From Rhizobiaceae bacterium (GTDB lineage: Bacteria; Pseudomonadota; Alphaproteobacteria; Rhizobiales; Rhizobiaceae), in NCBI GenBank assembly GCA_029233925.1, contig JARGOX010000003.1, positions 89,542-153,541 on the forward strand: a stretch of DNA of 64,000 bases. Reading direction: 5' to 3'. The notes beneath the pieces were generated by a model, which saw only the letters and a list, made by a program, of their open reading frames with translations, did no database searches and was not told the origin of the DNA. The translations under genes were made by a program, and so were the position numbers. Shown piece by piece: positions 47,880 through 56,125 of this stretch (its first letter is position 1; each line of letters opens with the position of its first letter).

Positions 47880-48671
47880 ATGAGTTATCTTGAGATAACA
47901 AATCAAATGCCGGAATGCGGCGTTCGAGACTACCATCAAAACCTTTCCTCGCTTCAGGCACATTTGTCCACCGGCGATGGTGTATGCAGGGCGCTTGCGA
48001 TCATGTGGTTGCGCGCCAAAAAGGACAATACAGATTTCTGGGCGACCAGCAGCAGCCCTGCAGAACCTATGCTGTTGGATCTCCACCGTCTGCAGGGCGC
48101 CGTCGATCTGCAGGAAGAATATCGCGCCACAACAACCGGGCACTATGTTCCGGACAGTGCCACCAGCAGGGAATTGGCAAAGTCATCAATCGACTACCGA
48201 CAAGTCGACGTGACGGCCTCTGCGCAACACGGGTTTGCCCAACAATCGCCTGTTGATGAACCGACCAGAATTGCAAAGCAGGTTCTCCAATCCACGTCTC
48301 GGTTTTTCCTGTTGTCCATTGCCGGCAACAATGGCGGGCATTCCATTGCCATTCACAGCCCCAACAAGGTCAACGGAAAATCAGACCACTTCTGCCTGTT
48401 CGACCCCAATGCCGGAGAATTCATGGTCCAGGGACAGACCAATGCCGCACAGCTGTTATGCCAGTTGAATGCAATTGCTTACCAGAGAAACAACATTGAT
48501 TTGAACCGGTCCTACGTCCTGTGGAGCTATTCCGCCCTGACCAACACCGAAAACGCCGTTCCATGGATACCCCGCAGTACGCTGCCCTGTCAGGCTTCAA
48601 GCCTGTCCCAGAACCAGCGGACGATCTTTTCCCAGACAACGTCCTTTTCCGCGGCATCCTCCCAGCCGTGA
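47880..48671 (+). CDS. YopT-type (C58 family) cysteine protease candidate
   Basis: The 263-residue protein starts at ATG 47880. Three separated motifs fit the YopT/AvrPphB/NopT catalytic triad: Cys36 in GDGVCRALAIMWL, His154 in NNGGHSIAIHS and Asp175 in FCLFDPNAGEF, where FDPN-x-G-x-F after a GH-x-x-A strand is the family hallmark. Known members are type III effectors that cleave host proteins. There is no Sec signal peptide and no secretion genes are nearby, so delivery, if any, is unknown. The last 82 bases overlap the convergent ATP-grasp gene. The C-terminal 40 residues are Ser/Gln-rich. The family call rests on motifs only. Confidence 0.72.
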   Translation: MSYLEITNQMPECGVRDYHQNLSSLQAHLSTGDGVCRALAIMWLRAKKDNTDFWATSSSPAEPMLLDLHRLQGAVDLQEEYRATTTGHYVPDSATSRELAKSSIDYRQVDVTASAQHGFAQQSPVDEPTRIAKQVLQSTSRFFLLSIAGNNGGHSIAIHSPNKVNGKSDHFCLFDPNAGEFMVQGQTNAAQLLCQLNAIAYQRNNIDLNRSYVLWSYSALTNTENAVPWIPRSTLPCQASSLSQNQRTIFSQTTSFSAASSQP

Positions 48672-50047
48672 TTGACATCGGGGTTGTCGTTGACCTCGAT
48701 GACAAAGACGCCCCTTTCCGTCTGTTTCAAATCAACGCCGTACAGGCCATCACCCATTAGGTTTGCCGCCTCTATGGCTGGTCTGAGGACCTCTTGCGGT
48801 GCTTCATTGATCGGCACAGCCGTGGCGGCGCCCGAACGGGCGGCCTTGCCGTCCTCATGCTTGATGATCTGCCAGTGTTTTCGAGCCATATGGTATTTGG
48901 CGGCAAACAGAGGCTCGCCGCTGAGCACACCAATGCGCCAGTCAAACGCCGTAGGCAGGAACTGCTGGGCAATCACCAGATCGGTTTCCGACAGGAGTTG
49001 CTTGAGCTGCTGTTTCAACGCTTGCAGGTCGTCGCATTTGAAGACACCGCGGCTGAAAGACCCGTCAGGGATTTTGAGCACAACCGGCCAGTCAAGCTCA
49101 CTGACAATATCATCAATCTGCTTTTCGGACGACACGATCAGCGTACGCGGTGTGGCAACACCGGCAGCCAGAAGCCGTTCCGCCAGATAGACCTTGTTGG
49201 TACAGCGAATCATTGACCGGCTATCATCAATGACCGGCATGCCTTCCTGCTCCGCGCGTCTGGCAAAACGATAGGTGTAATTGTCAATATTCGTTGTCGA
49301 GCGAATGAACAGAGCATCAAATTCAGCCAATCGGTCGAGATCATTCTTGCGTATCGGCTCGACATCCATGTTCAGACGGGCTGCAATGCGGGCAAAATGC
49401 CTCAGACTGGCCTGCGTTGACGGCGCAAATGGCTCGTCCGGATCGATCAATACCGCCAGCGTATATTTCGCTGTTTTCCTGGTTTTTGCATCCCGCCAGC
49501 TGCGCTTCGTATGCGCCATCAGGGCTTCGTTGAAAAATACTTTTTCTTCCGGCGTCAACGAATTGACACTCGCTGCGGCAATCCGCTCGATCCGGCTGTT
49601 GCCATCGCGCGTTCCGCTTACCCGCATGATCGGCATCCGGAACCAGTCGAAGAGCAGGCGTGCAAAGGGCACCAGCGCCGGGTTGGCAGTCCGGCCAAAA
49701 CAGACCGTCAGCTGCAACCGGCCGTCCACCAAACCGCCATCCTTTTGAAGACATTTGTCCAACCTTGCCTGCAATTCGGGCAAAGCGCGTTCATAGAGGG
49801 TCTTGCGCGACAAGTCGGTGATGGTTTCAACCGTCGGGATGGCGCGGTGGCTGCGCGCCTCAGCCAGCAGCGAGCAATAGTAACCCGCCCCCTGGTAGGC
49901 ATAGTTTCGCGCCAGATTGATGATCTGTGGCTTGCTGTCGCTGAACAATTGCGGCCTGGAAAGATAATCCTTCGTCGTCATCACCTTGTGGGGCGTATCG
50001 GCATTCGAAAGATCACGGTCATTGTCGACCAGGATAAGCCAGGTCAT
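48590..50047 (-). CDS. RimK-type ATP-grasp ligase with RLAN N-terminal domain
   Basis: The 485-residue protein has an N-terminal RimK-like-ATP-grasp-associated domain (about 1-160, SKPQIINLARNYAYQGAGYY). A C-terminal ATP-grasp has WPVVLKIPDGSFSRGVFKC as ATP-binding loop, DWRIGVLSGEPLFAAKYHMA, and GVFVIEVNDNPDVNHGWEDA with the metal-binding Glu/Asn. Such enzymes join an amino acid to a carboxylate by an amide bond. Comparative work on amidoligases has proposed peptide synthesis or protein tagging for related families; no product is known to me. Its ATG overlaps the stop of the upstream GNAT-C39 gene, so the two act together. Confidence 0.9.
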   Translation of the reverse strand: MTWLILVDNDRDLSNADTPHKVMTTKDYLSRPQLFSDSKPQIINLARNYAYQGAGYYCSLLAEARSHRAIPTVETITDLSRKTLYERALPELQARLDKCLQKDGGLVDGRLQLTVCFGRTANPALVPFARLLFDWFRMPIMRVSGTRDGNSRIERIAAASVNSLTPEEKVFFNEALMAHTKRSWRDAKTRKTAKYTLAVLIDPDEPFAPSTQASLRHFARIAARLNMDVEPIRKNDLDRLAEFDALFIRSTTNIDNYTYRFARRAEQEGMPVIDDSRSMIRCTNKVYLAERLLAAGVATPRTLIVSSEKQIDDIVSELDWPVVLKIPDGSFSRGVFKCDDLQALKQQLKQLLSETDLVIAQQFLPTAFDWRIGVLSGEPLFAAKYHMARKHWQIIKHEDGKAARSGAATAVPINEAPQEVLRPAIEAANLMGDGLYGVDLKQTERGVFVIEVNDNPDVNHGWEDAAEKDVVWEKIVRWFWDRLEA

Positions 50048-51198
50048 GGATGTGAATTCCTTAGAACAATGGCAGCGCGCAGGCGCGATCTGCCGTAGAC
50101 GGCAATGGCGTCAAATACTGAAATGGGAATGGCCAGTGCCGCCTTGCCAAACGGCACCTCGTGCTTTTCAGGATCAACAAAGGGGTCATGCACAAAGATG
50201 TGCCGCTGATCGTGGTCATAGGCAACAACCCAATGGGGTTCACGCTCCCTGTACATGCGCCAAGTCGACACCAGCACAATGACGACGGCGCCGCTGTCAA
50301 GCAATTTCACCAGACTGTCACCACTCAATGGTTCCTCGACAATGGCAATGCCCCGTTCCACAGCCTCGGCGGCGAGATGTTCCTGCGCAGCGATCATGAT
50401 ATCACGAGCGGATTCTTTACGGTGACCGTCGACGAAATAAGGGCCCGACTGGTTTACATGAACCGTAGCGTCAAGCCCACGCCTGTTTGCAGCTACCGCC
50501 ACGCCGACCGGGTCGCATCCACCCGGCGCGGAAATCAGGTAGATCGACGTCGCCTCGCGCCAGATATCAAATTCCAGCCGCCGGCTCATCTCCAGACCGG
50601 GCCTGAGCGCAGCCATCGCCATCATCAATGCCGCCGCCCCACAGGTAAACTCCGTGGTTTGCGCATAATAGGGCACCACCCGGGCGCTTTCCGGTGCATG
50701 GCTGACCAGCCATTTCTCGAAACGCAGGGCGTCGGCATGGTCCTCATAATAGTCCAGCTGCCTGCCAAACTCCCGGAAACCATGCTGTTGGTACAGTCGA
50801 ATGGCGGCCTTGTTATCCGGCCTGACCTCCAGCCGCATGAACAGCTCGCCCTTTTCGCGGGCGGTCGTTTCAGCTGCTTCGACAAGACGGTGACCAAGCC
50901 CCCGCTTTGCGAAATCCGGGGCAACTGCAATCGAATATAGCCTTGCGACGGAGGTGGTCCGCCGAAACAGCACCACCGCATAGCCTGCCATCACGCCTTC
51001 AGGCGATGCGGCAACCAGCAGCCTCGCACTTTCGGACGTCACGAATTCCCTGAAACTGCGCTTGGAAATGCGATCATGGGCAAACATCGCCTCTTCGAGC
51101 GCGACCAGAGCCGGCACGTCTTCCAGCACTGCCGGACGGATGGTTGTTTCACTGTGTGTGTTGAGCATTTCGCTATCGATATGATGTGGTAACTGCAT
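50044..51198 (-). CDS. GNAT acetyltransferase fused to a C39-like peptidase
   Basis: In the 384-residue protein, residues 18-165 are a GNAT domain (LYSIAVAPDFAKRGLGHRLV acetyl-CoA loop, then RLYQQHGFREFGRQLDYY). Residues 175-380 are a papain-like C39 domain with Cys in QTTEFTCGAAALMMAMA, His in REPHWVVAYD and Asp in IFVHDPFVDP. It could acetylate and cleave a small peptide built by the ATP-grasp partner, with which it is translationally coupled; this is inference. No short precursor peptide gene was recognised beside it. The start is uncertain (ATG 51198 or 51168; neither has a good ribosome site). Confidence 0.88.
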   Translation of the reverse strand: MQLPHHIDSEMLNTHSETTIRPAVLEDVPALVALEEAMFAHDRISKRSFREFVTSESARLLVAASPEGVMAGYAVVLFRRTTSVARLYSIAVAPDFAKRGLGHRLVEAAETTAREKGELFMRLEVRPDNKAAIRLYQQHGFREFGRQLDYYEDHADALRFEKWLVSHAPESARVVPYYAQTTEFTCGAAALMMAMAALRPGLEMSRRLEFDIWREATSIYLISAPGGCDPVGVAVAANRRGLDATVHVNQSGPYFVDGHRKESARDIMIAAQEHLAAEAVERGIAIVEEPLSGDSLVKLLDSGAVVIVLVSTWRMYREREPHWVVAYDHDQRHIFVHDPFVDPEKHEVPFGKAALAIPISVFDAIAVYGRSRLRAAIVLRNSHP

Positions 51199-51407
51199 GC
51201 TATATTGTGCCTATCGGCCCGTTGCGCAAGCACTTTATTATCGCTCGACAAAGCTGCTTTGCGGCCTCGGTAAACCGCCCCGTAAAAAATCCAGAACACA
51301 CCTGATCGGCGCCCTCAGGACTGATTAAAACACTGTGCAACCGGGCATAAATTGCCATCCCGATATGATCTGATGGCCCAATGCGATCACAATTCAGCCG
51401 CCACGTC

Positions 51408-51986
51408 TCAAGCGGGCAGTTCCTGTGAAACGAGTTGCTGCGCCAACCGTCCAGCTTCCAGAACATAATCGCTGTCGCGATGGATGAGTGCGCAAGTGAA
51501 AGCGCCATCCATCAGCACCACCACCCGGCGCGCCAAAGTTGACGGCGCATCCATTTTTGCTGCGGCAAAAACATCTTCAAGCCATTGTTCAAATCGCTTC
51601 TTGTGCGCAGCACCTGCCTTTACGGCCGGATGCCCGGGTTTGTCGGCCAGTTCACCAATGGTGCGCAGAAAACCGCAACCACGCCATTTGGGGTGTTCGG
51701 TTGCTTTCGCGACCCCTTCGAAAATCGCCAGGGTTTTTTCCGGCAGGCCGCCCTCAGCCCTTTCGAACCACATCCTGAATGCATCCAGGTTAGGTTGGTC
51801 GCGCGACTTCAGATAGGCGGTCACCAGATCGTCCTTGCTCTTGAAATGGTAGTAAATCGACTTTTTGGTGATGCCTGCCTTTTCCGCCACAGCATCGACG
51901 CTGACGGCCCGAATGCCGTGGCTGTAAAACAGATGATTGGCTGCATCCAATATGCGTTGTTTGGTGTCGATACTGTTGCGCGGCAT
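51408..51986 (-). CDS. TetR/AcrR-family repressor
   Basis: The 192-residue regulator has an N-terminal HTH (RILDAANHLFYSHGIRAVSV, then DAVAEKAGITKKSIYYHFKS) and a helical ligand domain (GCGFLRTIGELADKPGHPAV). The start is set at ATG 51986 because the alternative GTG 52001 lies within the palindromic operator. It is divergent from the enoyl-CoA hydratase gene, which it most likely represses along with itself. The ligand is probably an acyl-CoA or aromatic compound, by analogy only. Confidence 0.92.
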   Translation of the reverse strand: MPRNSIDTKQRILDAANHLFYSHGIRAVSVDAVAEKAGITKKSIYYHFKSKDDLVTAYLKSRDQPNLDAFRMWFERAEGGLPEKTLAIFEGVAKATEHPKWRGCGFLRTIGELADKPGHPAVKAGAAHKKRFEQWLEDVFAAAKMDAPSTLARRVVVLMDGAFTCALIHRDSDYVLEAGRLAQQLVSQELPA

Positions 51987-51991
51987 AGTTT

Positions 51992-52013
51992 GTATACTCA
52001 CTGGTGTGTTTAC
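51992..52013. promoter_or_regulatory. TetR-type operator in the divergent promoter region
   Basis: GTATACTCAC (51992-52001) and GTGTGTTTAC (52004-52013) are complementary at 8 of 10 positions around a two-base centre. The size and position, between a TetR gene and its divergent neighbour, fit a dimer-pair binding site. Confidence 0.65.
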
Positions 52014-52066
52014 AAGAAAATACCGCCTCGCTAGCCTGAAAACAAGGTGAAACTGATGGAGACCTC

Positions 52067-52858
52067 ATGCCCGAACTCATTATCCGCGAAGACCGCGACA
52101 CAATCGCCCTGCTCACGCTCAACCGTCCGCAAAAGCTGAACGCTTTGAACTATGCGACCATTGACCATTTGCTGGAGTGTCTCGACCAGATCGAAGACGA
52201 CCCGAACATGCGGGCGATCATCCTGACCGGAGCGGGCGACCGTGCTTTTTCTGCTGGTGCTGACATCCATGAATTCACCAAAAGCATAAAATGCGGCCGC
52301 GACATCGCGGTCAGACAATTCTGCAGGCGCGGCCAGACAATGACTGCCAGGCTCGAAGCCTTTCCCAAGCCCATCATTGCAGCCGTCAACGGCATTGCCT
52401 TTGGCGGCGGATGCGAAATCACCGAAGCTGTCCATCTGGCCATTGCCAGCGAAAGGGCGCTTTTCGCAAAACCGGAGATCAACATTGCTATTCCTCCGAC
52501 CTTCGGCGGCACCCAAAGATTGCCGCGTCTGGCCGGGCGCAAGCGGGCGCTCGAGTTGTTGTTGACCGGCGAAACCTTCTCGGCGCAGCGTGCATGTGAA
52601 ATAGGGTTGGTCAACAATGTGGTGCCCCATGAAGCGCTTCTGGCCAGCGCTTTCGATCTGGCAGAAAGGATATTGCGCCATTCCTCGCTCGCGGCCAGCT
52701 GTATCATCCACGCCGTCACCCGTGGTATCAACACGACGATTGAAGAGGGCCTGCTGATCGAACGGGAGCAATTTGCGCGCATGGCACGGACTACGGATGC
52801 CCGGGAAGGTCTGGGCGCCTGGATCGACCGACGCCAGCCGCTTTACACGGGACATTAG
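52067..52858 (+). CDS. Enoyl-CoA hydratase/isomerase (crotonase family)
   Basis: The 263-residue protein hydrates or isomerises enoyl-CoA thioesters. Oxyanion-hole segments are FSAGADIHEF and NGIAFGGGCEITEAVH; the Glu of GGCEIT and the Glu of FAKPEINIAIPP sit near the two catalytic glutamate positions. TFGGTQRLPRLAGRKRALEL is the usual following motif. The start has GGAG upstream. Control by the divergent TetR repressor suggests an inducible fatty or aromatic acid pathway. It is followed 86 bases later by the DUF1330 gene on the same strand. Confidence 0.93.
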   Translation: MPELIIREDRDTIALLTLNRPQKLNALNYATIDHLLECLDQIEDDPNMRAIILTGAGDRAFSAGADIHEFTKSIKCGRDIAVRQFCRRGQTMTARLEAFPKPIIAAVNGIAFGGGCEITEAVHLAIASERALFAKPEINIAIPPTFGGTQRLPRLAGRKRALELLLTGETFSAQRACEIGLVNNVVPHEALLASAFDLAERILRHSSLAASCIIHAVTRGINTTIEEGLLIEREQFARMARTTDAREGLGAWIDRRQPLYTGH

Positions 52859-52944
52859 AAGCGTTTCGGCATCAATAATACGCAGCACAGGCAACTGAGT
52901 CGGAATGGCTCGTCCAGACGTCCGAAACGCCAAAGGAGACAGGC

Positions 52945-53361
52945 ATGGCACATACAAGTTTTTCAAAAGAGACCTATCTTGCATTCAAGCAAGATGACAG
53001 ACCGGGCCCGATCCATATGCTCAACCTTGTGCGCTTGCGTGACAAGGCCGATTATCCTGATGGCCGTGAGGCAACAGGTCGCCAAGCCTATGATGCCTAT
53101 AGCGCTGGCAGCGCTGCGGTTCTCAAGGATCTTGGCGGATCAATTGTCTGGCGCGGCAGCTTTGAGCAGATGGTAATCGGACCACAGGAGGAACAATGGG
53201 ACATTTGTTTCATTGCGCAATATCCCAGCGTCAAGGCATTCACCGACATGCTGAAAATTCCGGCCTATCGCGAAGCGATGGCCCACCGCCAGGCCGGCGT
53301 TGCGGACAGCCGCCTGGTGCGCCTTGCCCCAATGGTCGCAGGTGACCGTTTTGGTGATTAG
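52945..53361 (+). CDS. DUF1330-family protein
   Basis: The 138-residue protein starts at ATG 52945 with AAGGAG upstream. It has a ferredoxin-like alpha/beta fold of the dimeric alpha-beta barrel type: GPIHMLNLVRLRDKADY, YDAYSAGSAAVLKDLGGSIV, and YPSVKAFTDMLKIPAYREAM, followed by HRQAGVADSRLV. The family's function is unknown; related barrels include monooxygenases and isomerases. It may be cotranscribed with the enoyl-CoA hydratase gene. Confidence 0.85.
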   Translation: MAHTSFSKETYLAFKQDDRPGPIHMLNLVRLRDKADYPDGREATGRQAYDAYSAGSAAVLKDLGGSIVWRGSFEQMVIGPQEEQWDICFIAQYPSVKAFTDMLKIPAYREAMAHRQAGVADSRLVRLAPMVAGDRFGD

Positions 53362-53414
53362 AACCGGCCACCCCATGCGATTGAGACGATCCGCTCGCCA
53401 AAGCATGTCGGGCC

Positions 53415-53443
53415 TTGCGTAGCAGTAAACCGTGGGCTATACA
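53415..53443 (+). promoter_or_regulatory. Promoter of rplY
   Basis: TTGCGT (53415-53420) and TATACA (53438-53443) are exactly 17 bases apart, the best-looking vegetative promoter in the window. Transcription should start near 53450, giving a leader of about 115 bases before the rplY start codon. Confidence 0.7.
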
Positions 53444-53483
53444 GCGCGCGTCCGTGTAGACACCCTTGGAGGCAACGCGGATG

Positions 53484-53510
53484 GAGCGGCTTTGGCCGCT
53501 CGATGTTTTT
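53484..53510 (+). terminator. Terminator-like hairpin in the rplY leader
   Basis: GAGCGGC (53484-53490) and GCCGCTC (53495-53501) form a perfect 7-bp stem with a TTTG loop, followed by GATGTTTTT. It lies downstream of the rplY promoter and 55 bases before the start codon, so it may attenuate rplY, end a short leader RNA, or terminate readthrough from the DUF1330 gene. Confidence 0.6.
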
Positions 53511-53565
53511 GCGGACCAGAAAATTCCGAAAAACACTCCAGATCAGAACCTCGAAAGGACAAGCC

Positions 53566-54213
53566 ATGAGCAATAGCTATGAGCTTTTAGCCGAGGCGCG
53601 CGAACGGGTTGGTAAGGGGTCCTCCCGCGAACTTCGCCGCAACGGTAAAATACCTGCTGTCATCTATGGTGACAATCAGCCCCCACTCGCCATTGCACTT
53701 CCCTACAAGGAAGTGACGCTGAAAATTCACGCTGGCGGTTTCATGACGACGATTGCTACAATCAACGTTGATGGCAAGAAAATCCGCGTTCTGCCCAAGG
53801 ATTATCAACTGGATCCGGTGCGCGACTTCACGTCGCATGTCGATTTTCTGCGTATTTCGAAAAATACCGTGGTGACCGTGGATGTTCCTGTTCATTTTGA
53901 GAATGAAGAAGAATCCCCGGGTATCAAGCGCGGTGGTGTCTTGAACATTGTGCGCCATACGGTTGAAGTGAACTGCCCTGCCAACAACATTCCGGAGGCG
54001 TTTGTTGCCGACCTGACCGGACTTGACATTGGTGATGGCATTCACATCTCCAACATCACGCTTCCGGAAGGTGCCGAACCGACAATCACCGACCGTGACT
54101 TCACGATTGCAACGATTGCAGCGCCTGCCGGCCTCAAGAGTGAAGAGAATGAAGCCGCTGGTGAAGGCGAAGAAGAAGCAGCAGTGACTGAAGACGGCGA
54201 CAGCGAAGACTGA
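53566..54213 (+). CDS. rplY: 50S ribosomal protein L25/general stress protein Ctc
   Basis: The 215-residue protein binds 5S rRNA. The N-terminal L25 domain begins with [20 protein letters not shown] and [10 protein letters not shown]; the longer C-terminal beta domain of the CTC/TL5 type follows ([25 protein letters not shown], then [13 protein letters not shown]-like VDVPVHF). An acidic tail ends the protein. The start at ATG 53566 has AAAGGA upstream; the frame extends back into the leader hairpin without similarity. It is followed by pth 34 bases later and forms an operon with pth and ychF. Confidence 0.95.
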   Translation: MSNSYELLAEARERVGKGSSRELRRNGKIPAVIYGDNQPPLAIALPYKEVTLKIHAGGFMTTIATINVDGKKIRVLPKDYQLDPVRDFTSHVDFLRISKNTVVTVDVPVHFENEEESPGIKRGGVLNIVRHTVEVNCPANNIPEAFVADLTGLDIGDGIHISNITLPEGAEPTITDRDFTIATIAAPAGLKSEENEAAGEGEEEAAVTEDGDSED

Positions 54214-54247
54214 TCACCTGTCTTTTTGTGAAACGGAGATCGCAGCG

Positions 54248-54964
54248 ATGCTGCTTATTGCAGGCCTTGGCAACCCCGGCCCCCGTTACGCAAAACAGCG
54301 CCACAATATCGGCTTTATGGCGGCGGACGCGATTGCCCGCCGCCATTCCTTTTCCAGCTGGACAAGAAAATTCAAGGCTGAAATTGCCGAAGGACAATTG
54401 GGTGACCAAAAGGTCCTTTTGATAAAACCGCAAACATTCATGAATCTCTCGGGCGAAGCCGTCGGAGAAATCATGCGCTTTTACAAGCTGGCGCCTGCGG
54501 ATCTTATTGTCATCTATGACGAACTTGATCTGCTGCCCGGAAAGGTCCGCCTCAAAACCGGCGGCGGCCATGGCGGTCACAATGGCATCAAATCCATCGA
54601 CGCTCACTGCGGCAAGGACTACCGTCGCCTGCGCATCGGCATTGGCCATCCCGGATCGAAGGAACGGGTCAACGCGCATGTGCTGGGAGATTTTGCCAAG
54701 GCGGATGCGCAATGGCTGGACCCTTTGCTTGAGGCCATTGGTGACAATAGCCCGATGCTCGCCGCGGGCGACAATTCAAGCTTTCTCAACAAATTGACGC
54801 TTGCCGTCGGCAATGGGTCAACAGACAAAAAAGAACCAAAAAAACCGTCTGCAAAAGGCAAATCCCACATTCATGCCGCCCGCGGCAACGCGCCCGGCAA
54901 ACCTCCTCAAAGCGGACCGATGGCAGATATGCTGAAGCGGCTTTTTGGCAAGAAGGACACATAA
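54248..54964 (+). CDS. pth: Peptidyl-tRNA hydrolase
   Basis: The 238-residue enzyme releases peptides from tRNA after drop-off. Key residues are visible in [20 protein letters not shown] (catalytic His, first Asn), the FMNLSG motif, [20 protein letters not shown] with the catalytic Asp, and [20 protein letters not shown]. It is about 45 residues longer than the E. coli enzyme owing to a C-terminal basic, Pro/Lys-rich tail ([20 protein letters not shown]), which is common in alphaproteobacteria. One base separates its stop from the ychF ATG. Confidence 0.96.
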   Translation: MLLIAGLGNPGPRYAKQRHNIGFMAADAIARRHSFSSWTRKFKAEIAEGQLGDQKVLLIKPQTFMNLSGEAVGEIMRFYKLAPADLIVIYDELDLLPGKVRLKTGGGHGGHNGIKSIDAHCGKDYRRLRIGIGHPGSKERVNAHVLGDFAKADAQWLDPLLEAIGDNSPMLAAGDNSSFLNKLTLAVGNGSTDKKEPKKPSAKGKSHIHAARGNAPGKPPQSGPMADMLKRLFGKKDT

Positions 54965-54965
54965 A

Positions 54966-56069
54966 ATGGGTTTCAAATGCGGCATCGTCGGTCTTCCGAA
55001 TGTGGGAAAATCGACACTGTTCAATGCCTTGACCAAAACCGCTGCCGCGCAGGCAGCAAACTATCCGTTCTGCACCATCGAGCCGAATACAGGTGAAGTG
55101 GCCGTCCCCGACAAACGGCTTCGGCGCATTGCGGAAATTGCCGGTTCCAAGCAGATCGTGCCCACACGTATTTCCTTTGTCGATATAGCCGGCCTGGTTC
55201 GCGGTGCTTCCAAGGGTGAGGGTCTGGGAAACCAGTTCCTGGCCAATATTCGCGAAGTCGATGCAATTGTGCATGTATTGCGTTGCTTCGAAGATGAAGA
55301 CATCACCCATGTGGAAGGCAAGATTGATCCGGTTGCCGACGCGGAGACCGTTGAGACCGAATTGATGCTGGCTGACCTGGAAAGCCTGGAGCGTCGCACC
55401 GAGCAGACGCGCAAGAAGGCCACCGGCAAGGACAAGGAAGCCGCTCTGCTGTTGCCCATGATGGACCAATCGCTGGCGCTTCTGCGCGAAGGCAAGGCCG
55501 TTCGGCACCTGCTTGAGGGTATTGCTGACGAAGACCTGCATATTCTTAAAACCCTGAACCTGCTGACCTCAAAACCTGTTCTTTATGTCTGCAACGTTGC
55601 CGAGAGCGATGCGGCATCGGGAAATCTATTTACCGAGGCTGTTGCCGCCATGGCGGAAGCGCAGAACGCCCAATACGTCATCATCTCGGCTGAGATCGAA
55701 GCCCAGCTTGCACAGCTGGACGCTGAAGAAGCTGCTGAATTTCTGTCGGAACTGGGACTGGATGAACCCGGCCTCGACAAGTTGATCAGTGCTGGCTACA
55801 CTTTGCTTGATCTGATCACCTATTTTACCGCCGGACCGAAGGAAGCGCGCGCCTGGACCGTGGAAAAAGGATCAAAGGCGCCCCAGGCTGCCGGCGTCAT
55901 CCATTCGGACTTCGAGCGTGGTTTTATCCGTGCACAGACAATTGCCTACAAGGATTTCGATGCATTGGGCGGCGAAGTTGCTGCCAGAGAAGCTGGCAAG
56001 GCACGCGATGAAGGCAAGGAATATGTGGTTCAGGACGGCGATGTCATGTTGTTCAAATTCAACACCTGA
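54966..56069 (+). CDS. ychF: Redox-regulated ATPase/GTPase YchF (Obg family)
   Basis: The 367-residue ribosome-associated P-loop protein has G1 GLPNVGKSTLFNAL, G3 DIAGLVRGASKGEGLGNQFL, and the ATP-specifying NVAE motif (YVCNVAESDA) in place of NKxD. A coiled-coil region sits in the middle and a C-terminal TGS domain follows (YFTAGPKEARAWTV, FERGFIRAQTIAYKDFDALG). YchF binds 70S ribosomes and negatively affects oxidative stress responses in E. coli. The ATG at 54966 directly follows the pth stop. Confidence 0.97.
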   Translation: MGFKCGIVGLPNVGKSTLFNALTKTAAAQAANYPFCTIEPNTGEVAVPDKRLRRIAEIAGSKQIVPTRISFVDIAGLVRGASKGEGLGNQFLANIREVDAIVHVLRCFEDEDITHVEGKIDPVADAETVETELMLADLESLERRTEQTRKKATGKDKEAALLLPMMDQSLALLREGKAVRHLLEGIADEDLHILKTLNLLTSKPVLYVCNVAESDAASGNLFTEAVAAMAEAQNAQYVIISAEIEAQLAQLDAEEAAEFLSELGLDEPGLDKLISAGYTLLDLITYFTAGPKEARAWTVEKGSKAPQAAGVIHSDFERGFIRAQTIAYKDFDALGGEVAAREAGKARDEGKEYVVQDGDVMLFKFNT

Positions 56070-56125
56070 CAAACCGGCGTCAAAACAATCGCCTTTAATG
56101 TCAAAGGGTCTGTGCAATTCCGTCC

